Source: Taenia hydatigena (taxonomy: Eukaryota > Platyhelminthes > Cestoda > Cyclophyllidea > Taeniidae). Taken from it: a stretch of 64,000 bases of DNA. Of this stretch, positions 1-12,538 are shown in pieces (the first letter of the stretch is position 1; each line of letters begins with the position of its first letter). The stretch is taken from positions 1-64,000 of the forward strand of contig JADWOT020001612.1 in the NCBI GenBank assembly GCA_036345935.2. The letters run 5' to 3'. A model generated the notes under the pieces. It made no database searches and had not been told where the DNA came from. It saw only the letters and a program-made list of their open reading frames with translations. The position numbers and the translations under genes were made by a program.

Positions 1-2832
1 AGTACATTGCTTACCCTATTTGCAATTTACGACTTCAGTGTTGTTTAGACTTCTTTCTATCGCACAGCATCCTCGCGGATCCACACTATCGGTAGTACGG
101 TAAGAAATGTCATGGCCAATGATTCACACTTAATAAACTCGCTCTCATTCATTGATCTCGCATGTCAGAAATTACATCACCAATTTCACTCACTTATTTG
201 CCGGTATGCCGCATTTGAATTCTGCACAAGCGACATAGACATTAACCTGAGGACATCTATTCTGGAATAGTATACAAAACTTTGTTTAAAAGGATCATTC
301 AGGTTTTGATTCTATCCTTAAAATCCACATCACTATATAAGGAGAAAAATCATCAAAGTACTTTTAAAGCTTTTCTAGCAATGCAAGATCCAACCGAACA
401 CAGTCCCAACATTGTGGTTTCGCCATGGCGTGGTTGGATTGACCGCAGGCAACTTGTTTTTTGATAATTGGATAGTACTGGCTTGAAACCATGTAGGAAG
501 TGATTACTAGGTAGATACTGCTACTGGTTCGCCGATACTACTGCAGTGAGTCATTTGTCCTCCGATTGGACAAAGTCCCGTTTCGATAGTATCAGTTGAA
601 TGGGGATCATAGCAGTCCCACACAAAGCTAGACTACTAAAGCGTAACTCTTATTTGCAGACACATTACAAGGCACTGGGCACTAAAGGCATGATGCACAG
701 TACACCTTTCACTTTATGCCAATCATTATGACGGCTTATAAATGGGATCTTAAAAGGCGCATAGTTGTGGCGCTAAGATCCATTCATCGCACTTTACTTT
801 CAGTTTTAAGTTCTTAATGTTTAACAGGGTTATGGCCTGACACGTTCCTTCACGAGAGTCCTGCCCCACCGCTGTCGTGGTATGCGTCACCATTTAACAA
901 CTTCTACGCAAACACGCACATAGTTATCAGTATAAAAGTACAATGTTTTGTCGAAGCTACAGATGATCAGCGTGTGACTCTACATAGCTTCGTACGATCC
1001 AGCATTTTCCTCCTTATTTTCATTCTCAATTTTTCCTCCAATAACCGACTCACAAGGAATCCATCCCTCCGTTCATTACTAACGATGTGAATTGGAAATT
1101 TTACACACCCTTAGAGTCGGTCGCTGCATCTCTCTCTTACTTTGTGCCATTGCACTCAAAGTTGGTTATGTTATTTGCACAAACATTTGGCATTATATAG
1201 TGGCAGAATAAGCGACCAAAAATCAAGGAAAATGGCTAATTTTTGACAGAACTGCATGCATCTGCGGGCAAAAGCTTCAAAGAGATTGCACGTTAACTGG
1301 GATATTTCTTCTTGTTCGTGATGGCGGCATTCTGCCGAGGAGCGGAATGGGCTGCTCATATTGAAGACTGCAGTGATAACTGTAGATGCTGTTGCAATGT
1401 GCGATTTGAAGATTCATCCAAGGAGAGGGTTATGGCCATGCGAGAAATGCGGTAATTTGCCTTGACTTTACTAGCATCCGAACGGGTAATAGATGGGAGG
1501 ACGAATGGATAAAAGTAATTGGCCTATCGTAGGAACGCATGAGACGGTTCTTGGGTACAGTTTGATAAACAAGTCACAGAGTGCTCCTGAAAGTCCTTAA
1601 CCTTGGCCTCGAATTCGGTACATGTGTTCAAAGCTGTACTTTACTCTTTTCCCGAATAATATTTCACCCTTTGCATGGACTCAATTTATTTCTGTGGAAC
1701 GCAAGGCGAGTTGTATTAAGACTGATGCTATGTGTTTTCGGACTGATGCACTTAGATGTTCTGCAACAGTAGTGTCATATTGACTCCGATGTCGTTATCT
1801 GACCCGCCATTTCCTGCATAATATTTTCTATTTTTGAACTCTACTGGGTGTTGTCCTTTTAATTGCCTGCACAGTTGGTACAATAGGCTTGATTTCTTAG
1901 GCCGATGTAAAATTGGGTCAGTGTCGCTAAGTTCGCGTTGGTGTGAGCATGGAAAAGGAGGTAAGAGGTGTGTTAGAATAACTTCAAATCATGGCCAATT
2001 CGAATAGATACAGCACTGCAACCACAATCGTTGTAACAGAACTATACCACTTATACCCATTTTGATATGGCTGGTAGGGTGACTTCAAACACTTGGGTGT
2101 TTAAATCTAGCACCATCCATAAAATGAGGAAAAGAGGATGCTGGCACAAAGAATGACATGGCTGTGTGGTTATAGAACTGGGTTACGCGAAAAATGGTAA
2201 AATGAAGAATCACAAAGCGCCTGCACCCTACCTTTGCTACAGTAGTGATCACTCATGCATGAGTAGCTGTTTGGATTTTATGAAAGAAAATTTGTTCTTT
2301 ATCAAGGCTGTTTTCTGTCTGCACGTATTTGGAATCTAGAGGTAGGCACAGGGCAAACAGCCAACCAGTTCGAGCATCATGGTCATAAATCATTTGGAAA
2401 TTTCAAGCGCCTTTCTAAGAGGTTCAAGGCACCCTGTGCAATGCCAGCCACGGCTGAGGGCTCGTTTGGGTCCTGTGGGACCAACTTAGTGAAGCAAATG
2501 TAATCGCACTGGTACAAATAAAAAGTGCAGTTTCGTGCAATATCAAGTGAAAAAGACACCTAATTTTAAATGCAGTTCAGGCTTTTAAAAATGCCAGCCG
2601 CTATCGGCCTTACTAAAAGGGAAATTGTCCTCATAGTCTTTTGAGTTTACACGGATAGAAAATGTGGGCCTGATTTCTGTTTGCACATTGTGGCAAAGTT
2701 CGCCGTACAATGAGCATTCATTCCTTTTCATAGTACGATATTGGAAAAAAAACGCAAAGTAGTACAAGTTAGCTACTGCCAGGTCGTCGGGCTGATTACA
2801 CACCGAAATCTATCAGAATAAGATGCGCACGT
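1..2832 (+). repeat. Inverted repeat 1, left arm
   Basis: This stretch reappears as its reverse complement at 8,823-11,692. Identity is uneven. About 230 bases around 1,170-1,400 match without visible difference, the stretch 1,440-1,600 differs at only a few positions, and the inner end (2,600-2,830) is roughly 90% identical. A deletion of about 35 bases near 990 in this arm is filled in the other. Homology is still visible at base 1, so the arm probably continues to the left of the window. No gene is recognised in it; the short open frames are also open in the other arm simply because the DNA is copied. The last matching bases are near 2,832. Confidence 0.85.
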
Positions 2833-5180
2833 TTGGAGTGCTTGTAATTCCAGTAGAAGCTCTTACAGGAGGGAACATATCCAATTTCGGTATAGCTCAG
2901 GTAAAAGACAAGTACAGGAAAGCGTTGCGATTACTTGGAGCACAACCTTGGCCTATGCACATTTCTTGCCGATGACTTAAATATTCAGTGCTTCGTTCTT
3001 GCTTCCATTCAGCATAGCAGGTGCCAAAGTGAGTCATAAAATGAAGGCGCAAATTATGTCTAAAATGTATTGCATTTGTCAAGAAGTTAAGGTAAATAGG
3101 TGTGATCAAATGCGAGTGAGTGATGTGGTGAGACAACAGCTAACTCACTGCAGGTTTCGCCTTAACTCTTGGCAACGGTGTTTAGGTCATACAAGCAGCA
3201 CTTTAGGTAAGCCCTTCCCTGCCTTATTAAGATGCGATCTTCTATGCTGCTTTGATCTACGTCATCTTTTAGGAGAGGTGATGCTGGAACATGCGATGTA
3301 AAGCTTAGAGTCTGGAATTGCAAACTAACACATTAAGCGCTTTTAGCACCACAGCAAAGAACAATTCGTTATTATGCCGTGTAGAGGGGCAAAGCGGAAA
3401 TCACCAGTCCTGATACATGTCTCTAGAATATCGGTTATTTGCGTAGGTATGAGAACTTTCATGTGAGCTAGCAAGTGGCTCAAATTAGGCTCATGCTATC
3501 GGAGGTGCTCCCAATTCCTACTTATATCGGAATAAGTAGATAAAATCAGCTTTATTCGCTACCAAGTAACGTCAGACTGCTGTAAAGGATGACATCTAAA
3601 TGGAGACCAACTAAGCAAAGATGATTTTTCGCTGTTAATTCTCATATTTAGCTGTCGAAAATAAAACGCTGATGCCAAAGTTTGGTGTCATAACCACAAT
3701 GCTAGCGAATGGGTACACCGGTCCTTTACTATCGCTTTTAAGCATATCAAAACCACTAAAGGTTTGCCTTCTTATCCAATCTGATCTATAAAAAACCATA
3801 CGAAGCTTAGTTGTGGTATGCTACAGGGTCGATGTCAGCATCTATTGTCGCTTATTGAGTCGGCCGAATCGGGAAACCCTATCCCTAAACACTTTTACGA
3901 TAGCCTTATTTCTTAGGAAGAATAAAATGCCAATAAGGGTTGTCCACAATATTATTACAGATGCATTTTTAACTGTTTTAAGGGGTCTTTGCAGATGGCG
4001 TTTTGATAAAAGGAATGAGGCCAGCAGTAAAAGCTATAGTCTTAAAGTAAAGGCCCGTTAGGGACTTTTAACACGACGATTCTAAAGTCCGTCACTAAAA
4101 AGAAGCCAGTGTTACATTCGCGGCCCATGTGACTGTAATAATTGTCGCCAGAGCTCGTTTATTTGTATGAACACTGTGACAAGTACATAAGAGAAGACAT
4201 TGCGAGGAGGTATTTCCTCGAATGTCAAAATGAAAAAATGAAGGGCGAATCCCTTAAACGTGGCCAAATTTGCTACACGGTGTTACGGTTCGCAACTCAA
4301 TTTTTTCAAAATTTTGGTTGATTTATCAGATTCCAAAGGGCAACTTATGCAGTATGGTCCGTGGAATGAACCTAGTGAAATAAAATTGAACAGAAACCCA
4401 CATTATTGCACCACAATTTGATGTCTACTTTAACTTCAGCGTACAAAGCTCCCACCAGTTCTGGAGGTTAGAAGTACCCGACAAAGAAGTGTAGTGAGCC
4501 TGGGCATAAGGTCAAATTAAGCAGCCAAATGGTAGGAGTGTTTTGATTCTGCAATGAGGTAGAGCCAGTCATGGAAGTGAGCGAAGTAACTAAAGAGGGG
4601 GTCTAATTAGTGAACATATCAAGCGCGTAGTGCATTTAATGCTCAAAGAAAGCTTTGATAATCAGGAGAAGCTCGAAACATTGTATTGTGCTTAGCGTTG
4701 TAGGTAGAGCACTAGGTTTCATCTATTGTCTTGGTAATTACTCATTTTGCAACGACCTCGAATGGAACTCTCTGAGTCGCATGGAATAATGGTGAATGAG
4801 GAGGCCAGTGGCAACGAAACTAAATTTTCACTTAGCCAACGCAAATACAACTACCGCGATACAAGCCAAACCTCCCTACCTCATTCGCAACGCATCTTTC
4901 ACCTTCTTATCACCCCCTTCTCCTTGCTCCCAACTTTACGCTCCACAAGGTGCCCTTTCCACTACGTGCAGCACTCGCCATCTCCTCATAGCAACGTTTA
5001 TTAACATATATGCATATTTATTTTCCTGAACTCAAGGAGTAGGAAACAAAGAAAGCATACTCAAAAGGTGACAGAACCTAAAAGGTGGACAGGTGGAGAA
5101 CTGTAGTGAGAGTGTATGGAGAAGTGGCGGTTGATTCGCAGCACACGATCTTGGCTAAAACCAGTACAAACGGTGAACAA
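2833..5180. other. No gene seen (spacer of inverted repeat 1, left part)
   Basis: AT-rich non-coding sequence between the left arm and the SCP/TAPS gene. Only short open frames without splice-site support occur. Two AATAAA signals on the minus strand (4,997-5,002 and 5,017-5,022) lie about 160-185 bases beyond the SCP/TAPS stop codon and could serve its mRNA 3' end. Confidence 0.5.
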
Positions 5181-6380
5181 TTAGTCCTTAAAAACCACAC
5201 AGGCTGGCACAGTTCTGTCTTTGGGATCCCTCAACTTTAGCGTTGGATACACTTGATGGCATTTCGGGTCTTGGATGCATTGGTTGCGGAAACACATCTG
5301 TCCTTCAGGACATTTGCTGCAGCTGGGTCCTTGCTCATACGGCCACTGCCCCATGTAGTTCCCTCTAGAGGAATTTGTGCATAGCAGCGTATAGACAGGT
5401 TTCTCATCAGTCGGATGATTAGACGAGACCGAACTTACCCAGGTTTGTAATCACACACGATCAAGTATTGCGGATTCTCCCAATCGGGCCGAAGGCTATC
5501 GCATCGCTGCATTGCACAGCCCACCTTATTTGTGTTTGCCCAAACCAGCTGTTCATGAAGAGAGAAAGGCATGACAAGAAGCATCATCTTATACTTAACC
5601 ATTCATTACCACATCAGCATGCACGTGTCTGCACTCGTTTACACCTCTTCTATCCAAATAACATTTCAAGTAGACACTCAGTAGTGAGGAGTGAGTGGCT
5701 TCGCTGTGTGGATTGGAGTGCATCCACACTCTGCATATCATGAGTAGCACACACACACAATTTCCTCACCTGTGTATAGTGGCCACAAACCTCTGTGCAA
5801 GAGTTGTTATAATACGTGTAGTATTTTGCTTCTTCCTTCCAGGCACACACGCCTTCCGTAAGAGGTGGCTTTATGCCACTGATAAGGACGGTGTTTTTTA
5901 TGACTCCATTGTATTGTGGGTAGACCGACAAGTCGGGAAGACTAAATTTACATAGCTTGGCCCATGACTCTGCCAGATCCTCCATTTCTTTGGAGTACTT
6001 CTAGACAGATGAAAACAGACACCATCAGTGGCTGCGAAGAATATTTTCACGTGAAACAGATTATGGTGTCAACACTTGCCTAGTCAACCACGAAGGTGCT
6101 GGGAGCGAACTTACCATTAGTTGCATATTGCTGGCAGGAGGGTACACATTTTCGCGAACTTCCAAATGAGCCTCAAGAAGTTGTGCCCGTTCGACAGGTG
6201 TAGGTAGATCACACGCCACCATGGCGGTGGCAGTGATAAGGCTAAAGACCACCTTCACAAAGAGACCTGACAATGCGAAATGTGTGCAGAATGACTGAAT
6301 TGCTTGCTCAGAGCAACAGTTGAGAATGATAGTGAGAGATGCTAAGTAATTAACAACTTACTGTTCCGTGAGTACATCAT
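5181..6380 (-). CDS. SCP/TAPS (CAP-domain) secreted protein, venom-allergen-like
   Basis: Five exons on the minus strand, all with GT-AG junctions: 6,380-6,362, 6,266-6,115, 6,000-5,770, 5,548-5,439 and 5,364-5,181, giving 231 residues. Residues 1-24 look like a signal peptide and end near a cysteine. The CAP domain follows: H40 in HLEVR with the PPASNM element, residues 62-74 with the usual LAxxWAxxC pattern, the CAP1 motif CGHYTQLVW (129-137, split by an intron between Q and L) and the CAP2 motif YLIVCDYKPGGNYMGQWPY (from 162). The last 60 residues form a short cysteine-rich tail containing CSKCP, as in many parasite SCP/TAPS proteins. Such proteins are secreted; their biochemical role is largely unsettled. 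The start is the first of two adjacent ATGs after a TATA-like box. The gene sits alone between the arms of inverted repeat 1. The asparagine usual after the first histidine is a leucine here. No disabling change is seen. Confidence 0.9.
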
Positions 6381-6417
6381 CGCGGCAAAGAGACTAGGAG
6401 GGCGAGACAATCCCACA

Positions 6418-6425
6418 TATTTATG
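6418..6425 (-). promoter_or_regulatory. TATA-like box of the SCP/TAPS gene
   Basis: CATAAATA on the minus strand, ending 37 bases upstream of the ATG at 6,380. If used at the usual distance of about 25-30 bases, the 5' untranslated region would be only about 10 bases. Position and similarity to the other two TATA boxes in this window are the only evidence. Confidence 0.45.
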
Positions 6426-6823
6426 CGTGAAACAAGGCACGTTTTGATATGACAAGACATGGAATGATGAAACAGACTATGGTATCACATTGGTTGAGAT
6501 AATGCCGTCAATCATGGTTCAGGTTGGGTTTTGAATCACTGACCTGCTGACTAGACTTATACTCATTTCACATTTGTAATGCAATGACAGACTTCATGCT
6601 AACACAGTTTGCAATGTGGGCAGATTGGAAGGGACTCAAGTTATCTGATGCTGACCATGTGATCCATGAGCAATTTAGTCCACTCTTGCGAGTTTCTCGT
6701 AGTTCATGTTCTAGCAGACCACTTCAGTGACAGACGATCTGATTGCAGCAAATGTGAGGTTGTGCCAGCGTTACCACCTTCATGCAAAGATGACGGTGAC
6801 AGATGATACCCTACCTTACTCAC

Positions 6824-6932
6824 TTGAAATTTGCAGTTTGTCAATGTCTCACCTTCCATGACCACCCCTCTATTTATCTGTGCCACAAAATGCACAATGG
6901 TCTCTTTCATCCAGTCCTTCAAAGGCAATGCT
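6824..6932 (-). CDS. Exon-like open stretch, unrecognised
   Basis: On the minus strand a pyrimidine-rich run ending in CAG stops at 6,933, and a strong donor (CAA followed by GTGAGT) follows at 6,823. Between them 109 bases are open (one base plus 36 codons), encoding a peptide starting ALPLKDW and ending NCKFQ. No family is recognised and neighbouring exons were not found. It lies about 440 bases upstream of the SCP/TAPS start on the same strand, so it could be a relic or part of another gene. Confidence 0.3.
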
Positions 6933-8822
6933 CTGACACCGGGAGCGAAAAATAGCAATTCACTTAATCCGGCGAAACTGCTGAATTAGCGAACGCCTAA
7001 TTCGAGGTAGGTTGTGCGTATGTGATAGGGAATTAAATCGTGGTAGTGTCACCTGCACACCTAACAACTATGCATAACGGCAAGATGTGCAAGATGGGCA
7101 CAATCAGTCAGAGCTATAAAATTACGGAGAGAAAATGCAATTCATGGAAAGGTGATAGTCACCAAGGCGAAAGATGATCGTAAGGTGTTTGGCCTACCTT
7201 TTTATGATTTGGTACCTTACCTTTATGGGTGCCAAATTGCACAAATCCTTGCAGTGTGCACGTGTGTTTTCCTTTGGCAACTACGCGGAATAGCTTCTTC
7301 GACTTATTGCAGTCAGTTTGGATCTCCATAAACAAAAGCAGAACGGAATATGGGTGCGATCTTTGGGGTGTGGTGGAAGTCGATCACACAGATGATGATT
7401 CCTATAAAAACTAAAGCACCTTCGTCTTTCCGAGATCGAGAGTAGCTGCATTAAGCCTCCTTCCTCCCTTTACTTCACAAACACTTTTTTAATGCTATTG
7501 AATGTCATTGTTACAAAATGTGTCATTGGCATGTGCCATCGCCGAACTAGCTGCCGATAGAGTTAATGGCCTGCAAGATGAATGTATTGGCGGCCTTTGC
7601 CTTTGGTTTTTAAAGTTATTGTTCAATTTTTAGGTATCATGTCAACAGAGTAAACGTATATAAGAGCAATTAAGCAAAGCACAATGAAATAGCTTTACTT
7701 CAAACAAGATTAACAGTGATGATAACCGTAGAATGCAATTATTTGCCGTCATGCGTCTGGCACTGCGCTTTTGTTTCAACTTTAAACAAATAGCAATCTA
7801 TGACGGTAATGTGAGAATCAAGTTCGTTGAAAAAACGAAGGTATTTCAATTGAAAAAGTTAGCTCTCTCAAACAAGCCATCGTTTACTAAAGTGTCTTTT
7901 ACCCCGTAGCTGTTGAGGTTGTCCGAAGAGAAGCGCATTTAAACACAGAATCTTAGCCATGCACAATGTTAACTGCGAACATAACAAGTAATTTGCGATA
8001 AACGTGCAGATTTACTCAAAATCTACTCCATATTTGAGCAGCATCATATGTTAAAATGCACCATCATCATCATCTTTCATCATCGCCTGTCACCGATGAA
8101 AGCACGTGTGGTTAAGAGACGCTGCAATGTGGTGGATAGTGCATTCAATTTTCAGCATGCATATCACACAGTGACTAAGAAACACGTGCCACCTTGCAGC
8201 ACGTGGTGCTGAGGGCTGACACCTCCGCGACTTGTGTGTGTGTGTGCAGACTTGTGTCAAACGCCCAAGTAAGTTAGCGATTTGCTTTTGGCAATGACAG
8301 AGGCATTGAAGCACAAGTGTACTTCGCTGAATGGAAGATTCAAGGCATCTTTTTTTAGTTTAGATGACTGCAGTGAGAAGTTAGGTACAACCTCAAAAAG
8401 GGATCCAAATATGTTGGTAAATTATGCCCCTAAGACCTGTAGCGTTTGGATACATTTCGACGAGCAGGCGTAATTTCTGTCAAGTCATATCACCTCTTGA
8501 AAGTACTGGATGAAGCATCCCATCCACTCTAAGGCTTGCACTTAACGATTATTAGACCTTTTTTTTCATTTAACAGCAATTAAAACATTTAACAATTGTA
8601 ACATTTGCTAAGCTTGAAAAAGCTTATCTTCTGGGGTTGGGGTGGTCTTACAAGTTGGGTAGAAAATGTTTTGCTCGAGGCTATGCAAAACTCGCGTAAT
8701 CTGCATTCCACCTTAAAATCGTGTCTCTATCCTCTGCTTGGTATAGCTTTCGCCACTTTTATCGCAAGCACCCAACTGTTTTCATGAGCATGAATTCCAT
8801 GATGGCATATAAAGCTGACAAT
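6933..8822. other. No gene seen (spacer of inverted repeat 1, right part)
   Basis: Non-coding sequence with a short TG dinucleotide run near 8,233-8,247. An open frame at 7,229-7,414 has no splice or homology support. The stretch ends where the right arm of inverted repeat 1 begins. Confidence 0.45.
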
Positions 8823-11692
8823 CGTGCGCACCTTGTTCTAATAGATTTTGGTGTGTAGTCAGCCCGACGACCTGGCAGTAGCTAACTTGTACTGCTTTGC
8901 GTATTTCGTTGAATATCGTACCATGAAAAGGAATGGGTGCTCATGATACGGCGAACTTTGCGACATTGTGCAAACAGAAATCAGGCCTACATTTTATATC
9001 CGTGCAAACTTAAAGGGCTGTGAGGACAATTTCCCTTTTAGTAAGGCCGATAGCGGCTAACGTTTTTAAAAGCCTGAATTGCGCTTAATATTAGGTGTCT
9101 TTTTCGCTTGATATTGTACAAAACTGCACGTTTTATTTGCACCAGTGCGATTACATTTGCTTCACTAAGTTGGTCCTACAGGACCCAAACGAGCCCTCAC
9201 AGCCGTGGCTGGCATTCCACAGGATGCCTTGAGCCTCTTAGAGAGGACGCTTAAAATTTCCAAATGATTAATGACCGTGGCGCTCAGACTGGTTAACCGT
9301 TTGCTCTGTGCTTACCTCTAAATTTCAAATACACGTAGGCGCATAACACAGCCTTGAAAAAGACCGAATTTTCTTCCATGGAATCCAAGCAGCTACTCAT
9401 GCACGCATGATCACCACTATAGCAGAGGTAGGGTGCAAGCGCTTCGTGATTATTCGTTTTACCGTTTCTCGCCAAACCCGGTTCTGGAACCACACAGTCA
9501 CACCATTCTATGTGCCAACATCCTTTTTTCCGCATTTCATGAATTGTGCTGGATATGAACACCCAAGTGTTTGAAGTCACTCAACCGGCCATGTCAAATT
9601 AGGTATAAGTGGTATTATTCTGTTGCAACAATTGCGGTTACATTGCCGTAAACTATTCAAACTGGCCACGATTTGAATTTATTCCAACACACCTCCTACC
9701 TCCTCTTCCATGCTCACATCAACGTAAATTTAGTAACAATGACCCAATTTTACATCGGCCTAAGAAATCAAGCCTATTGTATCAATTGTGCGGACACTCA
9801 AGAGGACAAAACCCAGTAGAGTTCAAAAAATAGAAAACATTATGCAGGAAATGGCGGGGTCAGATAACGACATCGAAGTCACTATTACACTACTGCTGCA
9901 GAATATCTAGGTATATTAGCCCCAAAAAACATAGCATCAGTCTTAATACGATCTATCTTGCATTCCACAGAAATAAATTGAGTCCATGCAAAGGGTGCAA
10001 TATTATTCGGAAAAGAGTAAAGTACAGCTTTGAACACATGTACCGAATTCGAGGCCAAGGTTAAGGACTTTCAGGAGCACTCTGTGACTTGTTTATCAAA
10101 CTGTACCCAAGACCCTTCTCATGCGTTCCTACGATAGGCCAATTACTTTCATCCATTTGTCCTCCCATCTATTACCCGTTCGGATGCTAGCAAAGTCAAG
10201 GCAAATTACCGCATTTCTCGCATGGCCATAATCCTCTCCTTGGATGAATCTTCAAATTGCACATTGCGACTGCATCTACAGTTATCACTGCAGTCTTCAA
10301 TATGAGCAGCCCATTCCGCTCCTCGGCAGAATGCCGCCATCACGAACAAGAAGAAATATCCCAGTTAACGTGCAATCTCTTTGAAGCTTTTGCCCGCAGA
10401 TGCATGCAGTTCTGTCAAAAATTAGCCATTTTCCTTGATTTTTGGTCGCTTATTCTGCCACTATATAATGCCAAATGTTTGTGCAAATAACATAACCAAC
10501 TTTGAGTGCAATGGCACAAAGTAAGAGAGAGATGCAGCGACCGACTCTAAGGGTGTGTAAAATTTCCAATTCACATCGTTAGTAATGAACGGAGGGATGG
10601 ATTCCTTGTGAGTCGGTTATTGGAGGAAAAATTGAGAATGGAAATAAGGAGAAAAAGGCTGGATCGTACGACACAAGAAGATAATTGGTCACTATACAGG
10701 CGGATGCTATGTAGAGTCACACGCTGATCATCTGTGGCTTCGACAAAACATTGTACTTTTATACTGGTAACTATGTGCGTGTTTGCGTAGACGTGGTTAA
10801 ATGGCAACGCATACCACAACAGCGGTGGGGCAGGACCCTCGTTAAGGAACCTGTCAGGCCATAACCCTGTTAAACATTAAGAACCTACAACTGAAAGCAA
10901 GGTGCGATGAACGGATCTGAGCGCCACAACTATGCGCCTTTTAAGATCCCATTTATAAGCCGTCATAATGATTGGCATGAAGTGAAAGGTGTACTGTGCA
11001 TCATGCTTTTAGTGCCCAGTGCCTTGTAATGTGTCTGCAAATAAGAGTTACGCTTTAGTAGTTAAGCTTTGTGTGGGACTGCTATGATCCCCATTCACCT
11101 CATGCTATCGAAACGGGATGTTGTCTAATCGGAGAACAAATGACTCATTGCGGTAGTATCGGCAAATAGGTAGCAGTATCTACCTAGTAATTACTTCCTA
11201 CATAGTTTCAAGCCAGTACTACATTATTTATTAAAAAAATAAATTGCCTGTGGTCATTCCAAACAAGCCGTGGCGAAGCAACAATGTTTGGACTGTTTGA
11301 TTAAATCTTGCATTGCTAGAAAAGCTTTAAAAGTACTTCGATGATTTTTCTCCTTATATAGTGATGTGGGTTTCCAGAGTAGAATCAAAACATAAATTAA
11401 TTGTTTGAACAAAGTTTTGCATATTATTCCAGAATAGATGTCCTAAAGTTAAGGTCTACGTCGCTTGTGCGGAATCCAAATTGCGACATCCCAACAAACA
11501 GGTGAATGAAGTGGAAGATGTAATTTCTGACCTGCAAGATCAATCAATGTGGGAGGGCTTATTGAGTGTGGATCATTCACCATGGCATTTCTTGCCGTAC
11601 TACCGATAGCGTGGATCCGCGAGGATGCCGCGCGATGGAAAGAAGTCTAAACAACACTGAATTTGTCAATTGCAAATGGGACAAACAATGCC
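8823..11692 (-). repeat. Inverted repeat 1, right arm
   Basis: Reverse-complement copy of 1-2,832. Homology can be followed from about 8,823 to about 11,690, the mirror of the first bases of the window. Indels of a few to about 35 bases separate the arms, so this is an older duplication than inverted repeat 2. No recognised gene. Confidence 0.85.
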
Positions 11693-11934
11693 CTAATTTG
11701 ACCAAAACCTAAACGCGTGACTAACTTAATTAAGTTTCGCTATCACAGGTCCCAGAAATATTGTAGGATAAGATGGCCATTTATGCCAAGTTACGATTGG
11801 ACAGGAGTGCCTGCTCCTAATTTGTGCACACAGTTGTAATTGTTGGAAGGTTTCGACGATTGTACTGACAGTGTTCATTTCCCAAGAGTTCATGGCTAAC
11901 AATGCACAGAAAACCGGCGAAATAAAGTGCTTCG

Positions 11935-12538
11935 TCAATGTGACCTGACAACATTTTTAACACAACTGGGAGTCTGTGGTTGTAAAAGATCGATCCCAAG
12001 GCTTTCAGCATAATCATTCAACTCCTCAAGGATACAGCTAACATCCATCTCACACCTAAATTATTGACATTGCCCATATCATCTCAGCTGCCTTCCACTG
12101 CATTGTATTTCAATCTCACTATTCAGCTGCATATACGTAAGAATAGTGCCATATTTTACATGAGTTTAAAAATCGGAGCCAAGATTGGCTTTAAAAGGTG
12201 GAACGAAGGGCATCTAACAATTCAAGCAGTGGAAAGCGTGTAATTCCCGAGTGCGCGAATCTTCAAAGCAATTCAGGTATTGCGATTTCGAGCCGTGCAC
12301 AAAACGGCCCATTGCATACCATGACTAGTGTCAACATCGTTGGTGCCTCCTGACCCTCCTTTGAATATGTCGGTGCGACATCCATAATGCCAGTGATTCT
12401 CAAATGAAGACCATGTCTCTCTAATCTTGAGTTGTCAATCGAGTCTTTTTGCACGAACCGATTTATGTTTTGCGGCATCTTCTTCCTCTCAAAAACTGCT
12501 TCTTCTTCATCCCCACTGCTTTCGCTCCAACAATCCAT
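11935..12538 (-). CDS. Possible unrecognised minus-strand gene (two coding-like blocks)
   Basis: An ATG at 12,538 opens a frame of 91 codons (to 12,263) starting MDCWSESSGDEEEAVFERKK: an acidic, serine-rich start followed by a basic patch, as in many eukaryotic cytosolic or nuclear proteins. A possible donor (ATG followed by GTATGC) falls inside this frame. A second block at 12,055-11,935 follows a plausible acceptor (AATAATTTAG) and is open for 40 codons, with the peptide ILEELNDYAESLGIDLLQPQ ending at TGA. A different frame continues open just past that stop, which could mean a frameshift. The two blocks do not join in phase with the donors I can see, so they may be separate or damaged. No family recognised. 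Confidence 0.3.
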
